Assembly (NCBI GenBank): GCA_016630905.1
Contig: WBMQ01000005.1
Span: 1,736,001 to 1,800,000 of the forward strand
DNA length: 64,000 nucleotides
Source of the DNA: Capillidium heterosporum
Lineage: Eukaryota; Entomophthoromycota; Entomophthoromycetes; Entomophthorales; Capillidiaceae
Direction of reading: 5' to 3'
Within the stretch, counting starts at the first letter, position 1. Every line of letters begins with the position of its first letter. Positions 31,838-43,600 of the stretch are shown one piece after another. Both the position numbers and the translations under genes were made by a program. The notes beneath the pieces were generated by a model that had not been told where the DNA came from, searched no databases, and was given only the letters and a program-made list of their open reading frames with translations.

Positions 31838-33600
31838 AGCTTCACCTTTTGATTTTTAACAAACATGCTCATTTAGTTTAATATCTATACATATTTAATT
31901 CTTATAGCATATGTATCTAATTTACTGGACTTTCAACGAATGTAAATGTACTGTAGTCTGCAATTTGAATATACGAGGTGTATTAAATGTATTTTTTGAT
32001 AAGTATATATCAATCGCTAGGGTTTAGGATGACTAAATCTTGGACTACTATCCCATCAAAATGCAAAAAGTTGATATATATCGAATAGAGTTTCTATACA
32101 TTAAATACAGTAAAGAGATAGCAGCTGAAACAGCTTTATAGAGATAGTATACTGATTAGTAAAAGAAGCCATCGCTTCAAGCTATTTCAAATAAAGTCTA
32201 TTTACACTTTGACATTCCTTACATCCATTAGCCACTACGGCATCTACAACTCAATTGCTCGACATCTAGTCACTTACCTATCTATGGAGTCTGTATTGAC
32301 AGTGTCAAGTCCATTGTTATCAGTATTATGGGTTTAAGCAGTGTACTAAATCATATTCTACTTAGTAGTAGATATTTAATTAGCGTCAGTCATTATATAG
32401 TGTCTATATATGTGTGTTTTAGAATTTGATTTTTTGAAAGTACATCTAGTAAATTGTTTTGCATTTTGGCACATCTAAAAAGAATCCAGTACTACTCTAT
32501 AAAGAATGATGGTTATAATATTTATTTAGTTTACTAAAAGGCATTCTTTACAGAACACTTTCATTTTTGGAGCTAAGGATGTGTTTTATTCGACTCATTC
32601 ATCTCAGTTGAAAATGCCTTAAACAATTACAACCTTTCAAAACCTTGAAGGAATAATAAGCGTCACCATTAAAGCCAACAACTAAATAGTACACAGCTTA
32701 CATGTTACGACCTTAAGAATATAGGAGAAGAATCAGGGTTTACAGTATATGTAACATGAGTATTAGAAAACCGCACCTAAAACAACACTCCATACGATTA
32801 AATTCACTAGTTCCAGATAGAAACTTCAGCGATAGCATCGACCAGTGTAAACTATATCATAATATGTGCTTATGGGAATACATTCTGATTGTGGCCTGCT
32901 TGCCCTTCATGCTGTAGGCAATATATCTACCTTCTAATTCAATTAACCTGACAAAAATAGTAGCCATACTTTTTGTTCTAAATTAAAGCTTATACTCTGT
33001 CAATTCATAAAAATATAGATTATTGCTTTAATCATGAACGAATGGAGGTCGCCTTTTAGTCAACATTTGAAAGTTGTGGTGCAAATTCGAAATACTTGGC
33101 TGATTAAATGTATACTTTTACTCCGTCCTACCCCTACAATTAAATTGAAGGATATAAGACATCCGATTCCAGTTAATACCTTAATTACCCCTACCTTAAA
33201 CTAAAATAACGAGGTGTACCCCAAAACCTAAAAACCTAGATCGAACAAAAGTTATTTCAGCACAACTGCTCCAAATTAGCTTGGCGTCCTACTTGAAACC
33301 AGAAATCCATCATGTTCGTAAAAATAGTACTTTTGTTTTATCTTATCAATTACAATAGCGTGTAATTTTCTCGGATTGGGTTGTAAGTTTAATTTTGGTT
33401 AGACTATTCGAGTCAGAATTGGAAGGTAGAAAGATTTAATCTTATGTTAGCATAGTAAACTTTCAGTATAACTGATGGAAATCCCAAATAAATATGATAA
33501 ATATAGTAAAGATAATTTCCTCAACGATGATATTCAATATAAAAGGGTGGGCACGCTCCAACATTTCTAAAGTTTTTACGTTAAACATTTTAAAAATACT
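31838..33600. other. 1.8 kb intergenic region with a gene remnant
   Basis: No intact gene. A remnant of the family lies at 32191-32335. TATAAAAG near 33538, about 60 bases before the ATG, is a likely TATA box for the transporter gene at 33601. Confidence 0.5.
32191..32335 (+). pseudogene. Remnant of a second copy of the gene at 31529
   Basis: The DNA begins ATAAAGTCTATTTACAC, like the ATGAAGCTCATCTACACC start of the gene at 31529 but with ATA for ATG. Further on TATGGAGTCTGTATTGACAG matches TTTGGAGTCTGCACTGATGG (the F-G-V-C-T-D-G part of the module). The middle is shortened and the frame is not kept. A decayed tandem duplicate is the best explanation. Confidence 0.45.
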
Positions 33601-35301
33601 ATGGCGAACTCATTACAAGAAGCCACTATAAACGATACTAATAACGACAGCCTCAACCTCAAGATAATTAAGCAAAAGGATTTGAATGAGACACCAAGCC
33701 ACGATGTTGACGGCCAAAATTTGGAAAAGTATGCTGACTTTGAGGAATCTTCGACCGACTCTAACAGAGCCATCAATTCGAACCAAGGTGCTAAACGAAT
33801 AGCCGGATTGAAGCTTTTACTCTTGTTCTCTGGGCTCTGCTTTTCCGTATTTTTGGCATCATTGGATACCACTATTGTGTCGACTGCATTGCCTAAGATT
33901 ACCTCCGAGTTCAAAGCCTTTGATCGCATAACTTGGGTGGCCGCCTCTTACCTGCTGACTTGTACCACCTTCCAACCTTTGTACGGAAAATTTAGCGACA
34001 TATTCGGTCGGAAACCTGCCGTTTTATTCGCCCTCCTGACCTTTTTAGCTGGCTCCCTACTGTGCGGTTTAAGCCCCAATATAACGGTGTTGATCGTAGC
34101 TAGGGCGATTACGGGGATGGGTGCTGGTGGCTTACTGATAATGACGGTTATTATTATATCCGATATCATCGAAATGAAATACCGGGCCACCTACATAAGT
34201 TTGATTTCGGCTGTATTCGCGGTTGCCAGTATCGTAGGCCCTGTGTTGGGTGGAGCGTTGACCGATCATATAGGGTGGCGCTGGATCTTCTACATAAACT
34301 TACCCATCGGTGTAGTGACTTTGGCAACTGTCATCGTATTTTTGAAGTTGAAGGAGCTGAAGATGGACATGAAATTGTTGTCGACAATCGACTATTTGGG
34401 CACCTTCCTCCTCATCGCCTTCTGCTCCTGCCTAGTTACTGGCTTGACCTGGGGTGGCTCCGACTACAAGTGGGAGTCCATACAAGTCGTTTCCATTTTA
34501 GGGATAGCTCTAGTTTGCCTGATCCTCTTTTTTGTCGCCGAGTTTAAAGTTAGTGTCGACCCCATCGTCCCTTCCAGAATTTTATCTCGAAACTCGTTGT
34601 CGGCGAGCTGCAACTCATTCTTTATCGGTTGCATGTTCTTCGTTTCTATCTACTACATCCCTATCTATTATCAGGTTGTCCGATTTAAGACAGCGACCGA
34701 AGCTGGTTTAGAACTGCTACCTTTTCTGCTAGGTATAGTCTTTGGCTCATTGGGTAGTGGCATAGTTACCAATTTAACTGGCAGATACAGGGGATCCAAC
34801 ATCATTGGTTCGTTTATAGCCATTGCAGGCACCTGCCTACTAGCTTTCAAATTAAGGGTAGATATAACGCGCGTCGAAGAGATTATGTACCCAATCGTAT
34901 TAGGTCTAGGCCTCGGCATGTGTATCCAGAACAACACCATTATAGCCCAGGCCAGTGTTGAAGACAAGGACACGGCACTATCATCTTCCTTTGTAAACTT
35001 CATGCTGACTTTGGGTGGTGTCGTTGCTTTGGCAATCCAAGGTGCCTTGTTCAAGAACATGTTGATCTCCAAACTGGAAGAATTCTTCCCAGGTGTCGAT
35101 GTCACTGTCTTCATCACCTCAGCCGATAGTGTTCAAAATTTGCAACCGATCCAAATCGCCATGGTATTGAGTTCCTACGTTGACAGTGTAAAGCAGATCT
35201 ACTTGACCATGATTCCCTACGCCTGCGTCGCCTTTTTAGTTACTTTGGTGCTCAAGCATATCCCGCTTAATGGCAGAAGCCTGGTTAATGTCGGTCACTA
35301 G
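33601..35301 (+). CDS. MFS drug/proton antiporter of the 14-helix DHA2 type
   Basis: 566 residues, single exon. The N-terminal ~70 residues are polar and cytosolic. The first helix carries the LDTTIVSTALPKI signature, followed by ITWVAASYLLT, GKFSDIFGRKP (motif A, G-x-x-x-D-x-x-G-R-K-P), GMGAGGLL, a motif C region (SIVGPVLGGALTDHIGWRW) and FYINLPIG. This order and the length of about 14 hydrophobic segments fit the DHA2 group, which includes fungal exporters of toxins and drugs and vacuolar basic amino acid transporters. Substrate cannot be told from the sequence. It acts in the plasma membrane or vacuole membrane. No biosynthetic gene cluster is seen beside it. Confidence 0.9.
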   Translation: MANSLQEATINDTNNDSLNLKIIKQKDLNETPSHDVDGQNLEKYADFEESSTDSNRAINSNQGAKRIAGLKLLLLFSGLCFSVFLASLDTTIVSTALPKITSEFKAFDRITWVAASYLLTCTTFQPLYGKFSDIFGRKPAVLFALLTFLAGSLLCGLSPNITVLIVARAITGMGAGGLLIMTVIIISDIIEMKYRATYISLISAVFAVASIVGPVLGGALTDHIGWRWIFYINLPIGVVTLATVIVFLKLKELKMDMKLLSTIDYLGTFLLIAFCSCLVTGLTWGGSDYKWESIQVVSILGIALVCLILFFVAEFKVSVDPIVPSRILSRNSLSASCNSFFIGCMFFVSIYYIPIYYQVVRFKTATEAGLELLPFLLGIVFGSLGSGIVTNLTGRYRGSNIIGSFIAIAGTCLLAFKLRVDITRVEEIMYPIVLGLGLGMCIQNNTIIAQASVEDKDTALSSSFVNFMLTLGGVVALAIQGALFKNMLISKLEEFFPGVDVTVFITSADSVQNLQPIQIAMVLSSYVDSVKQIYLTMIPYACVAFLVTLVLKHIPLNGRSLVNVGH

Positions 35302-35673
35302 ACCATGTATATACTTATTAAATAATTATTTTTAGCTGATGCTTATTTTAATGTTTAAATTTTGTATAAATGACATATGGACGAAAAGATTCAGTTTTAA
35401 TAGAATCTGACTTCAAAATAAATTATAAAATGACATATATTTAGCATATGTATAGCTGGCCCTAAAGAGCGCTGTAATATAAAAGTACAGATATTGTATG
35501 TCTTAAACCCGGCTTAGGCTTCAATATTTGCCGTAGTTGTATTTTAAATACTTAGTTTGAAAGCTTGAAGTGTGAAAATAGCAAACTATAAAATATAATG
35601 TTTATCATGAATATCTGGCTGTGTACAAATCACTTTATACCGCATTATAACTACCCACTTCAAACAGAGTCAT
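35302..35673. other. spacer between two convergent genes
   Basis: 372 bases, AT-rich, holding the 3' ends of the transporter and of the unknown gene. Nothing else seen. Confidence 0.6.
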
Positions 35674-37863
35674 TTAGATATTGTACAGCTCTTCATTGAA
35701 GAATCCTTCTACCAACTTCAAAGTGATGGCTGGGTTAATAGCGTGACTACTGCGTAGCACTAGCTCCATGGGTCGTTCCACAACAACCCCAACTAGGACT
35801 AATGTGTTGCTTCGTGGTAGGAAAGTATACATTTGGACAAGCTGTTGGTTCGAGCTCAAGACTTTGAACTGATTGGGCTGAAGATTTAGCTTTTCGACAA
35901 GCTCGTTGATGGTCAAATGCGTTAAATCCTTGTCTAAGAACTTGTGGTAGAACCTTGAAAAGAATTTAGGATTGGCGTTGGGATAGAAAATACTACCTAA
36001 CTGGATACTGATCCCACAGGTAATCGAACTTCTTGGATTCGATGGTCGGGTAAGCATTTGCATCGAACTAATTTATATTAATTAAAACCCCAAGCCATAA
36101 ATTAAATGGTTACCAGTTGTGGGTCGAGCGGTGGTACTATCATAACCAATTTTTGTTCAAGTGGGGACAGCGGGATCTAAAGCAGACATATAAATAGTGA
36201 ATCTTTATGTTAAGGCTGCTTACTTCAGTCGGTGCCAACAAGGCTGGCTCAACTAACAGATCATGAGGTGGTTCTGTTTCCTCATCATTCTCCACCTCAA
36301 CTTTGTCAGCTCGTTCAGCTTTGGGACAGTTGAGCAAGACGTCGACCTTATCTAAAACTCGTTCACCTAGTCCCAGTTTCAAATCGAGTAAACTCTGAGC
36401 CAAATTGTGCATCCTGTATAGTGACGTGGTATTGACGTTAAACCTATTGCCGAATTTTGGGTTAAAAGTGTTGCGATATGTATGGTGGATCAAGCTGATT
36501 AACTCTGAGATGGTCTTTATATGCTCCCCTTTGTAAGCTTTGATTACTACTTCAAGCTGAGAAATAAAGTTGGATAGTAACCGGTGGAACGCCAAGTTCA
36601 ACGAATCTTCACTACTGGTATTGAATATCTGATAGAGCCTAAGAAGAAACTGGTCGATTATTGTGTTTCCATAGGCTCCAATTTGAGAGTGAGGAATAAA
36701 GCTGAGGATATCTATACCTATATCAAAGGTGGTTCGATCCATGACAGCTACCACTAACTTAAACCTCTCCACGATCAAGTACATGGGTAACTCACTGCTA
36801 AACCGGTGTTCGTTGTTAAATTTGAACGACAGATCTGCTGTATACTCGGAGCAGCTCATACTAATAAATGGCCTGGCTCGCTTCAACAGTGCGTAATGCC
36901 AGTCACAGCTATTGGCGGTATCTTCAGTAGTCAGACTTCTGACAAGTACTTCCTTGACCAATCTTAAAAAATCTTTGTGGCCTTCAGTATGCTTAACGGA
37001 GGCTCGATTTGCTGTTTGCACCAAAATTCTCTGTAACTCAATCGCATTGAAAAGTAAGTTGATATGGCTGTGGCCATCTTTACTACCCTTCAACTTATTA
37101 GGCGGGAAGAAATTTTTGACAATCCATACTAACTTATTCTAAAAGGATGGTGAGTAAATATTTTAAATTAAAAGTACCTCGATTTCGAAATGCATTTCCA
37201 AATCAACCTCCATATAACTCTTTTTAAAAATAGTTATTAAAAAGTGCAGCACCAGGTTGAGACCAACCATGTTGAGGAAAGGTAACGCAAGAACTAAGAG
37301 GGTTAACCCTTGGCCCCACACATTAGGTTGGATATCGATCTTGAAGTTCGCTTTTAGACAATCATGATTCAATTTGTTTAACTTTAAAAGAAAATTATTC
37401 AGCTGTAGAGTCAATTTATCTCTGGCATTGAAATCCAACTTTATAGCACTTTCAATTAAGCTATCCAGTTTATCTAGATAATAAATAAAAGTTATATTTT
37501 CAAATTTACCTTGCATTGCCTGTAAGTTAACTTCATCGCGCACCTTTTCAACTTCACATTTTTCCTCTACTTCAATCAGATTATGTTTCAAGTATTCGAC
37601 CAACAGTAAATTTTCCTCCTCCATAATAAACTTGACAAACTAAACTATTTAAAATATAGGCATTTGAAAAAAGTTACTATGTTGATAGGTTCGATCAACG
37701 CCTTCACATTGACACCGAGGTGATAGAGTCGAATAGCTTCCAGTAGCCAACTTCGAAGGCTAGCTTCTTGATACATTTCACCGGCTTCATTATTATCTTC
37801 TGAGTTACCCGGTCGTACTTCCGAAGCCGTCACCAAAAGCTTTTGTACATCCTTGTGCAGCAT
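35674..37863 (-). CDS. Unrecognised multi-exon protein (about 660 residues)
   Basis: Five exons with consistent phase 0 splicing: 37863-37678, 37639-37178, 37138-36224, 36176-36114 and 36067-35674; introns are 38, 39, 47 and 46 nt. The protein is mostly helical and has no signal peptide; a hydrophobic stretch in exon 2 (LTLLVLALPFLNMVGLNLVLHFL) may be a membrane segment or buried helices. Exon 3 carries an acidic part (EVENDEETEPPHD); exon 4 reads IPLSPLEQKLVMIVPPLDPQ. Exon 5 starts in one frame (FDANAYPTIESKKFDYLWD) and must finish in another (FYPNANPKFFSRF ... FFNEELYNI), so something removes 1 modulo 3 bases near 36005-36030: a missed very short intron, a sequence error or a real frameshift. 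Coding-like sequence (FNQHFFNFPTY) upstream of the ATG suggests a missed first exon. I do not recognise the family. Confidence 0.6.
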
Positions 37864-38180
37864 GTAGGTTGGAAAGTTGAAAAAGTGTTGGTTGAACTCC
37901 AGTAAGCCTTTGTAAGTGGACTTGTAACGTCATAGTTTCTTGCAAAGAAAATACTGATTAAAACTAAACAACTTGTATAAGCTAAAGAAATACCAACGCA
38001 AAACTAAACAGCTGCTATTTGCTTCTTATAGGAATACAGGCAAAAAACTAGACAGCCTCAAAAGTAGATAGCTATTTTTATTTTTTATTCAAATGCGATG
38101 CAATTTAGTACTAGTGACCCCAAGTTCGAAGAAAAAAGGCCAACTTTTCTATGTCTATAAATCTATTTCAACCTCAACTT
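37864..38180. other. spacer downstream of the protease gene
   Basis: 317 bases between two minus-strand genes. The part next to 37863 may encode more of the unknown protein (see its entry). Confidence 0.45.
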
Positions 38181-39677
38181 CTATATCTTATGATACCCCC
38201 TTCGAGCCACCTTGGGTGCATACGACTTACAACTATCTATCGCCTTCTTTACGTTGATGACTCCATAGCCCATTTCGTTGTTGGGTACTTTGCCGGCAGC
38301 ATCTCCACCGCAGCCCATCTTGGCCCCAACACTAGTAGCAGTTTCCCTGAGCAAGTTCTCTATCAGCTCGACCTTGCGTTCTAAGTGAGGGCAGGCTGCC
38401 ATTATCAAAAGTGCCGCCCCTGACACGTGAGGTGAGGCCATCGAAGTACCCATGTAACTATCGTACTTACCGCCTCGAACTGCTCCAGTTATGTTAACAC
38501 CTGGTGCTGCCACATCGACTGCCAATTGTTGACGGTCACTTACCGGGCCTAGGGAAGAGAACGATGCCCGATCGTTGGATAGGTAGTTACTAGCTGCTAC
38601 TGAGAACGAACCTGGGTCAGTTGCTGGTGGTGAGGTTATGCTTGAGCAACCAAGCCGACCTTCGTTACCTGCTGATACCGATATGAAGACACCACTTTGG
38701 CGCAACGTGCTTATGGCATACTTGAATGTCGTAGTCGAGCACCCTTCCTCAGGTGGACACCCGTAACTATTACCGATGACGTGGGGTCGTAGCTCAGGCT
38801 TGGGGTTCTGACCGTTGAGGTCGGTTGGCGCCAAAAAGAACTGTAGACAACCAAGGTAGGATTCAGGGGATCCGAAGTTCATGTCCATGTTCTTGCAAGC
38901 CATCCACTTAGTAGTTGGGGAGACGCCTAATCCCAGCTGGCCGACAACAGTGGACATGGTATGGGTACCATGGTTGTTGTCGTCACAAGGGACTTTACTA
39001 TCAATACCACATAGCAAATTAGGATTGGTCAAATTGGCTCGCTTGTTGGCATCCCACCAAGCGTAGTTGTGATCCATTTGAGATCCTCCTGCTCTCAAGC
39101 CGATATAGTTTGGAGCCAGAGCGGGATGCGTATACTCAACCCCCGTGTCAGCGTTGGCGTAAATCAATTTGCTGGCACCTTCGTAAATCTGCTTCTCCAA
39201 GTTGTCAGCCTCGATGTACTTTATACTCCAGTGGGTCTGCTCCTTCCAATCCAAATTCTGAGCTACAATTGCTGACTTGTCGTTGAGGAAATTGACCTTG
39301 GCCTTGAACTGCTTGTTTTCCGAAATCTCTTCCACTTCAGGGAGCTTGCGTATAGCTTCAATTACTTCGGGTTCAGCCTTCAAAGCTACTGTGTTGGATA
39401 CAAAATAAGAGTTGACGTAGTCCACCTTGCCTTGCTTTTGATACTCAGCGATGGTGCTCATAACGCGAGCCTGGGAGGCTTTGGTAAATTCCATCAGGCT
39501 AGCCACCTGGTTGGTCGATGCTTCCGATTGGGCAGTTATAGGCTGTCCAAGTTGTATGAGGCAATCGACTGGTTCATTGGTAAGCAATGCTCGCTGGATA
39601 CCACTAGTCACTGTAGCAGCACTTAGTACCAATGTGGGGCTGAGTTGAGCTAAAAGTAGGTATAGGATTGGTAACAT
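38181..39677 (-). CDS. Secreted subtilisin-type serine protease (S8), bacillopeptidase-like
   Basis: 498 residues, single exon. Signal peptide about 1-20. A propeptide of inhibitor I9 type follows (about 35-128, with VDYVNSYFVSNTVALKA and LPEVEEISENK). The catalytic triad is visible: Asp177 in NADTGVEYTHPA, His236 in NNHGTHT, Ser412 in GTSMASPHVSG; the oxyanion Asn is N338 in SVSAGNEG. The segment HWSIKYIEAD just before the catalytic domain and the C-rich loop (CPPEEGC) recall bacillopeptidase F-like fungal proteases, which are frequent in fungi that live on insects or other animals. It should be secreted as a zymogen and activated by removal of the propeptide. Everything needed for activity appears present. 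Confidence 0.92.
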   Translation of the reverse strand: MLPILYLLLAQLSPTLVLSAATVTSGIQRALLTNEPVDCLIQLGQPITAQSEASTNQVASLMEFTKASQARVMSTIAEYQKQGKVDYVNSYFVSNTVALKAEPEVIEAIRKLPEVEEISENKQFKAKVNFLNDKSAIVAQNLDWKEQTHWSIKYIEADNLEKQIYEGASKLIYANADTGVEYTHPALAPNYIGLRAGGSQMDHNYAWWDANKRANLTNPNLLCGIDSKVPCDDNNHGTHTMSTVVGQLGLGVSPTTKWMACKNMDMNFGSPESYLGCLQFFLAPTDLNGQNPKPELRPHVIGNSYGCPPEEGCSTTTFKYAISTLRQSGVFISVSAGNEGRLGCSSITSPPATDPGSFSVAASNYLSNDRASFSSLGPVSDRQQLAVDVAAPGVNITGAVRGGKYDSYMGTSMASPHVSGAALLIMAACPHLERKVELIENLLRETATSVGAKMGCGGDAAGKVPNNEMGYGVINVKKAIDSCKSYAPKVARRGYHKI

Positions 39678-40689
39678 GTAGAAGGATTAATGATGATGGT
39701 AAGTATAGCTAAATTAATAAAGCTATTTGAAATTTTAGGCTACAGCTTTTCCAATTAAACCTTTATATCTGGCTATTTTTGCAAAATTTAAACCGACCGA
39801 ACCTCAACCATCGGAACTAAACTTTTCAGAATCTTTGCAGTTGCAATTCGGAAATTTGTCAAAATTGGAGCTACATTGCCAAAGTCGGGCACATGTAACA
39901 TATCTTTCAAATGTCCTTCCTCTGGGGTAGTAACTTCTTTGAAGGATGTCGCATATCACTTGGACCTTGCCTTTGTGAATAGTGATGAAGTGGATGGGGA
40001 GTGTGATAAATTAAACTTTTGGTATGAAAGATTGGTCAACTTGTTAAACTTTCACTTTCTAAGGCTGAAGAACAAGTTTATCTGGCTGTGCTTCAATTAC
40101 TTTGAATATTGGATGTAAAAGGGTATATAATTGTGAAACTCTTTATCTACGTCTATGTTAGGTTAGGTGAATTTTTAATCGAAAAATGTTCAGTAGACAA
40201 AATTTGAATGAATATATATATTGCAAAGTTGATGCCTGCCAAAAGGCAATATTGGAACATTTACACGCACATCTAGATTCTCTAACTCGTATTACTATAC
40301 CTTGCCTAAAACATCACTTTATACACCTTGACAATACTTTTATTGGACATCACTTTATAAAACTAATATATTCCAATCTTATCTTTGAGCTATTTATACA
40401 AAATAACAACTGCTGCCTTCTCAATAAGCCACCAACTCCTCACTATATCTAAAAATGAATTGCAAGCTACTGCTTCCTTCATAAGATGCCAGATACAGCA
40501 ACTGTACCAAAGTAAAGTTTAAGCCAAGCGTCAGTAACTAGTGGTTATAAACATTATAGAAGCAATATTTAATTAGTATTTAATAATATACAAAAGGTTT
40601 GGTCAAGCTACGCTTAAAATATGCACTCCATCACATCCAAAAAATCCTCTCCACCATCATCTAATAGGTCTAACTGCACGTTCCAAGGG
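39678..40689. other. 1.0 kb intergenic region
   Basis: Contains an 88-codon ATG-started reading at 40186-40452 (MFSRQNLNEYIYCKVDAC...) with several Cys and His but no pattern I know, and a reading at 39876-40118 that lacks an ATG. Neither is strong enough to call a gene. The protease promoter lies at the left end. Confidence 0.4.
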
Positions 40690-43600
40690 CTACGGATCCC
40701 TTATTTCGGTAGAGAATCTGCTTAAAAATTCAGCAGGGGCAGCTTTAGGGCTCTCGCTGAACTTCATCGTCGAGACATTGGAGTTGGTAGTGTCAATGAG
40801 GGTGCTGTTGGTAGTTCTAGAGATAATGGAAGCTGGCAAGGAGGTTCTAGAGTCGCTATTGGTATCGCATTGGCGCTCGTGTACACCCCAACCCCCACCT
40901 TCGGGGTTGACTTCGACCTGAGATGGGTCGATACCCAAATTGCATGGGTCGCAGCAGACGCTATCCTCTGAACTGACGTCGTCATTCAGGTCGGCATTAG
41001 TACTGTAGAGTGACGAAGCGCAAGAACCTCCTACCAAGGTTGGAGGTGCGGCTGCCATAATTGAGGCGCGCTTGTTGAATGGTTTCTTACTTAGGCAGTC
41101 TCCACATACAATCTTATGGCATATCTGGCACTGGAACTGATGAAAAGTTAGATGGTGAGATGAATTTAAACTTACCTTCCACTTGAATACGGTAAAGTCC
41201 GTCAGACAGAGCTGGCAGGATTTCACTCCCGAATGGAGCCCGCTCATAAGTGCTGCCGTAGATCCGGAAACAGATCGCAACTAAAAAAGTTAGTATACAA
41301 TAGATCAAAGTAGCTACCCTTTGGAATTTGGTAAGCCCTGAAAGTGTCGATGATACGGACCCTGGATTTTCCGATACGGCACTATCAAGCCATTTGGTTG
41401 TTGGTCTGGTGAACCCATCTCCCTCGTTGTTGACGTTGTCGGAACAGAACGAATCCCTAGATAGGAAACTCTCTCTCAACTCAGCTAGACGCCGTGGTGC
41501 GTTGAATGGAAACCGGGCAATCGGTGAACCAGGGTTGTCGCTGATGTTGGGTGAAGCGCTGGATCCGATCAAGGAGTAACGTTTCAGTGAGTTGAATCCA
41601 TGAGCCATGTGGGTGTTGCTACCGAACTTCTCTTTGTAGCAGGGATCGCAAGCTCGCGCCGGACGGTGATCGGAGATGGATGTCCCCGGGATATAGAAGG
41701 TGTTGTTGGAACAGGCGTGGCACACAACGCTCCCACAGAGTCGGCAGTGATGCTTGCGTCTAAATACGGTGAACTCCTCCTTGCACACGTGGCAGTCGAT
41801 CGCCTTGTCATCAGGGATCCAAACCGGGGCCTGGTAATCGGTGATGACCTGCGGCAGTACAACTGCTGCCGCGTTGCGTGGTGGGTTGGCTGCGGCCAGT
41901 TTCAAGGTGCGTTTGGAACTTATCAGTTCGTCGATCGTCTTCTGGATCGTCTCCACCCAGGAATCTTTGTCTTTCAACGTGTCGCAGTAGACAGCAAACG
42001 ACTTGTCAGGGTTGATGATCTGGAAACAGTGCTGCAAAGTATCGCTGTCTTCAACTTCGACGACCTTGGAAACCTCGAGATCCACCTTGCGATGGAAGAC
42101 TAAAGGTGAGTCGGCAGCGGGGCCACCCGAGGCGTATATGAGGAGATCGGTAAAAAGGAAGAACTCACGTACCTGGTGGTTCTTCCTACAGATTTTGTGG
42201 ATCGAACCTTTCTTTATAAGTCTACGGCCTGGGACTAGCAATACCTAGATGAATGTTAGATAACTACCAAGATGGGTGATTACTTCGTTGAATCCAACCA
42301 AAGAATTTTGCAGATGTAGCATTTCCATAAACATTTCGTGCTGACGGATGGTCTCGTTGACAAACGTGGCTACCTTCAACACTATATCCAAGCCTTGCTC
42401 CAAGTTCGAGTAGTCGGGGTGATCTACAGAGGTCCGCTTCAAAAGGTCTTCTATCAAGAGCTTGTAGCGTGGGATACGTTGTACCGGTAAAATCAAATAG
42501 GATTCGAAAGGCAACCCCTTGCACTCCTTTAAAATGTGGTCCTCCTACAAAAGTCAATATGTATATTGAAACAAAAGCAAACTTTAAGGAAGCTCGCAAA
42601 GGCTGGAGATTTTGAAATGACATCCGAGATAACTGAGAGCGCCGAGTTGAAGTTCTTGACGTACAAGGAGTACATCCTAAAGTACGGTGCCTATACAGAG
42701 CTATTAGTAAAACAAAGGTCTTTAAAAGCGAAAACTAACCATTTGACAAAATATATCACCGATCAAATCGGAATCTGGCCTCCACTTTGTCCTCTGTCCA
42801 GTAGATGGGTCGATAGGGCCTAGTACAAGTCGGTCTTCCAGCTGACGGAGGAACTCCCGATTGACATTCAAGATGCCCATCAAATTGGCGAATATCGAAT
42901 TCAGCTGCTTGGATCCTAAGACAGGGACTACTGGAGCGACCGATGCGTGTTCTAGATTGCTGGGTGCTAGTGGGGAAGAAGGGGTCGGCGGTGGTGTGTT
43001 ACCCATCTTATGGGAAGTGACGGCTTGGTGTAGCGGACGGTAAAATACTCTCTCGATCAATTCCAACCCAGCGACGTACGTACGTTCCGTTCCCAAAATT
43101 TCGAGTGCGATATTTAAGCGTCGCTGCAAATCAGCTGGCAGCGGAGGCTCATCTTCAGCTGATTTGACTTTGGGTTCATCACTTTGATTGTCTGAGTCGA
43201 AAGGCATGGGGTTGTCAGCACTTTGGGTCGCACTATTAGTATGATCTGCGTTATCTTCGGTTGGCGATTGGGGTAACAGCTCAGGCTTCTCATCAACTGG
43301 GGAACTAACAACTACCGTAGTTGTACTTAGATTAGATGGCTTAAAAACAGGTGGATTAGTAAAATTGACGTTGAGTTCGTGAATGGAGGTAGCAGGTGAG
43401 TAGCTGTGAGGCGTTAGATAGAGGGAAGAACGCGCTGTATAGAAACCATCCTCAGTATCTAGTCCGTTTCCTATATCAAATGAACCACTAAATGAATTTG
43501 CTATAGGCTGGAAAGGATTGGGATGGCAGTAAATTTTCAATGGATCGTTCGATGGGGGGTTAGCTTGCTTTGCTGTTATTGGAGGGTTAGTAAAGTTGGA

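Noticed and set aside
41600-42103. 167-codon plus-strand frame across the exchange factor
   Set aside because: Antisense shadow of the PH and FYVE coding exon.
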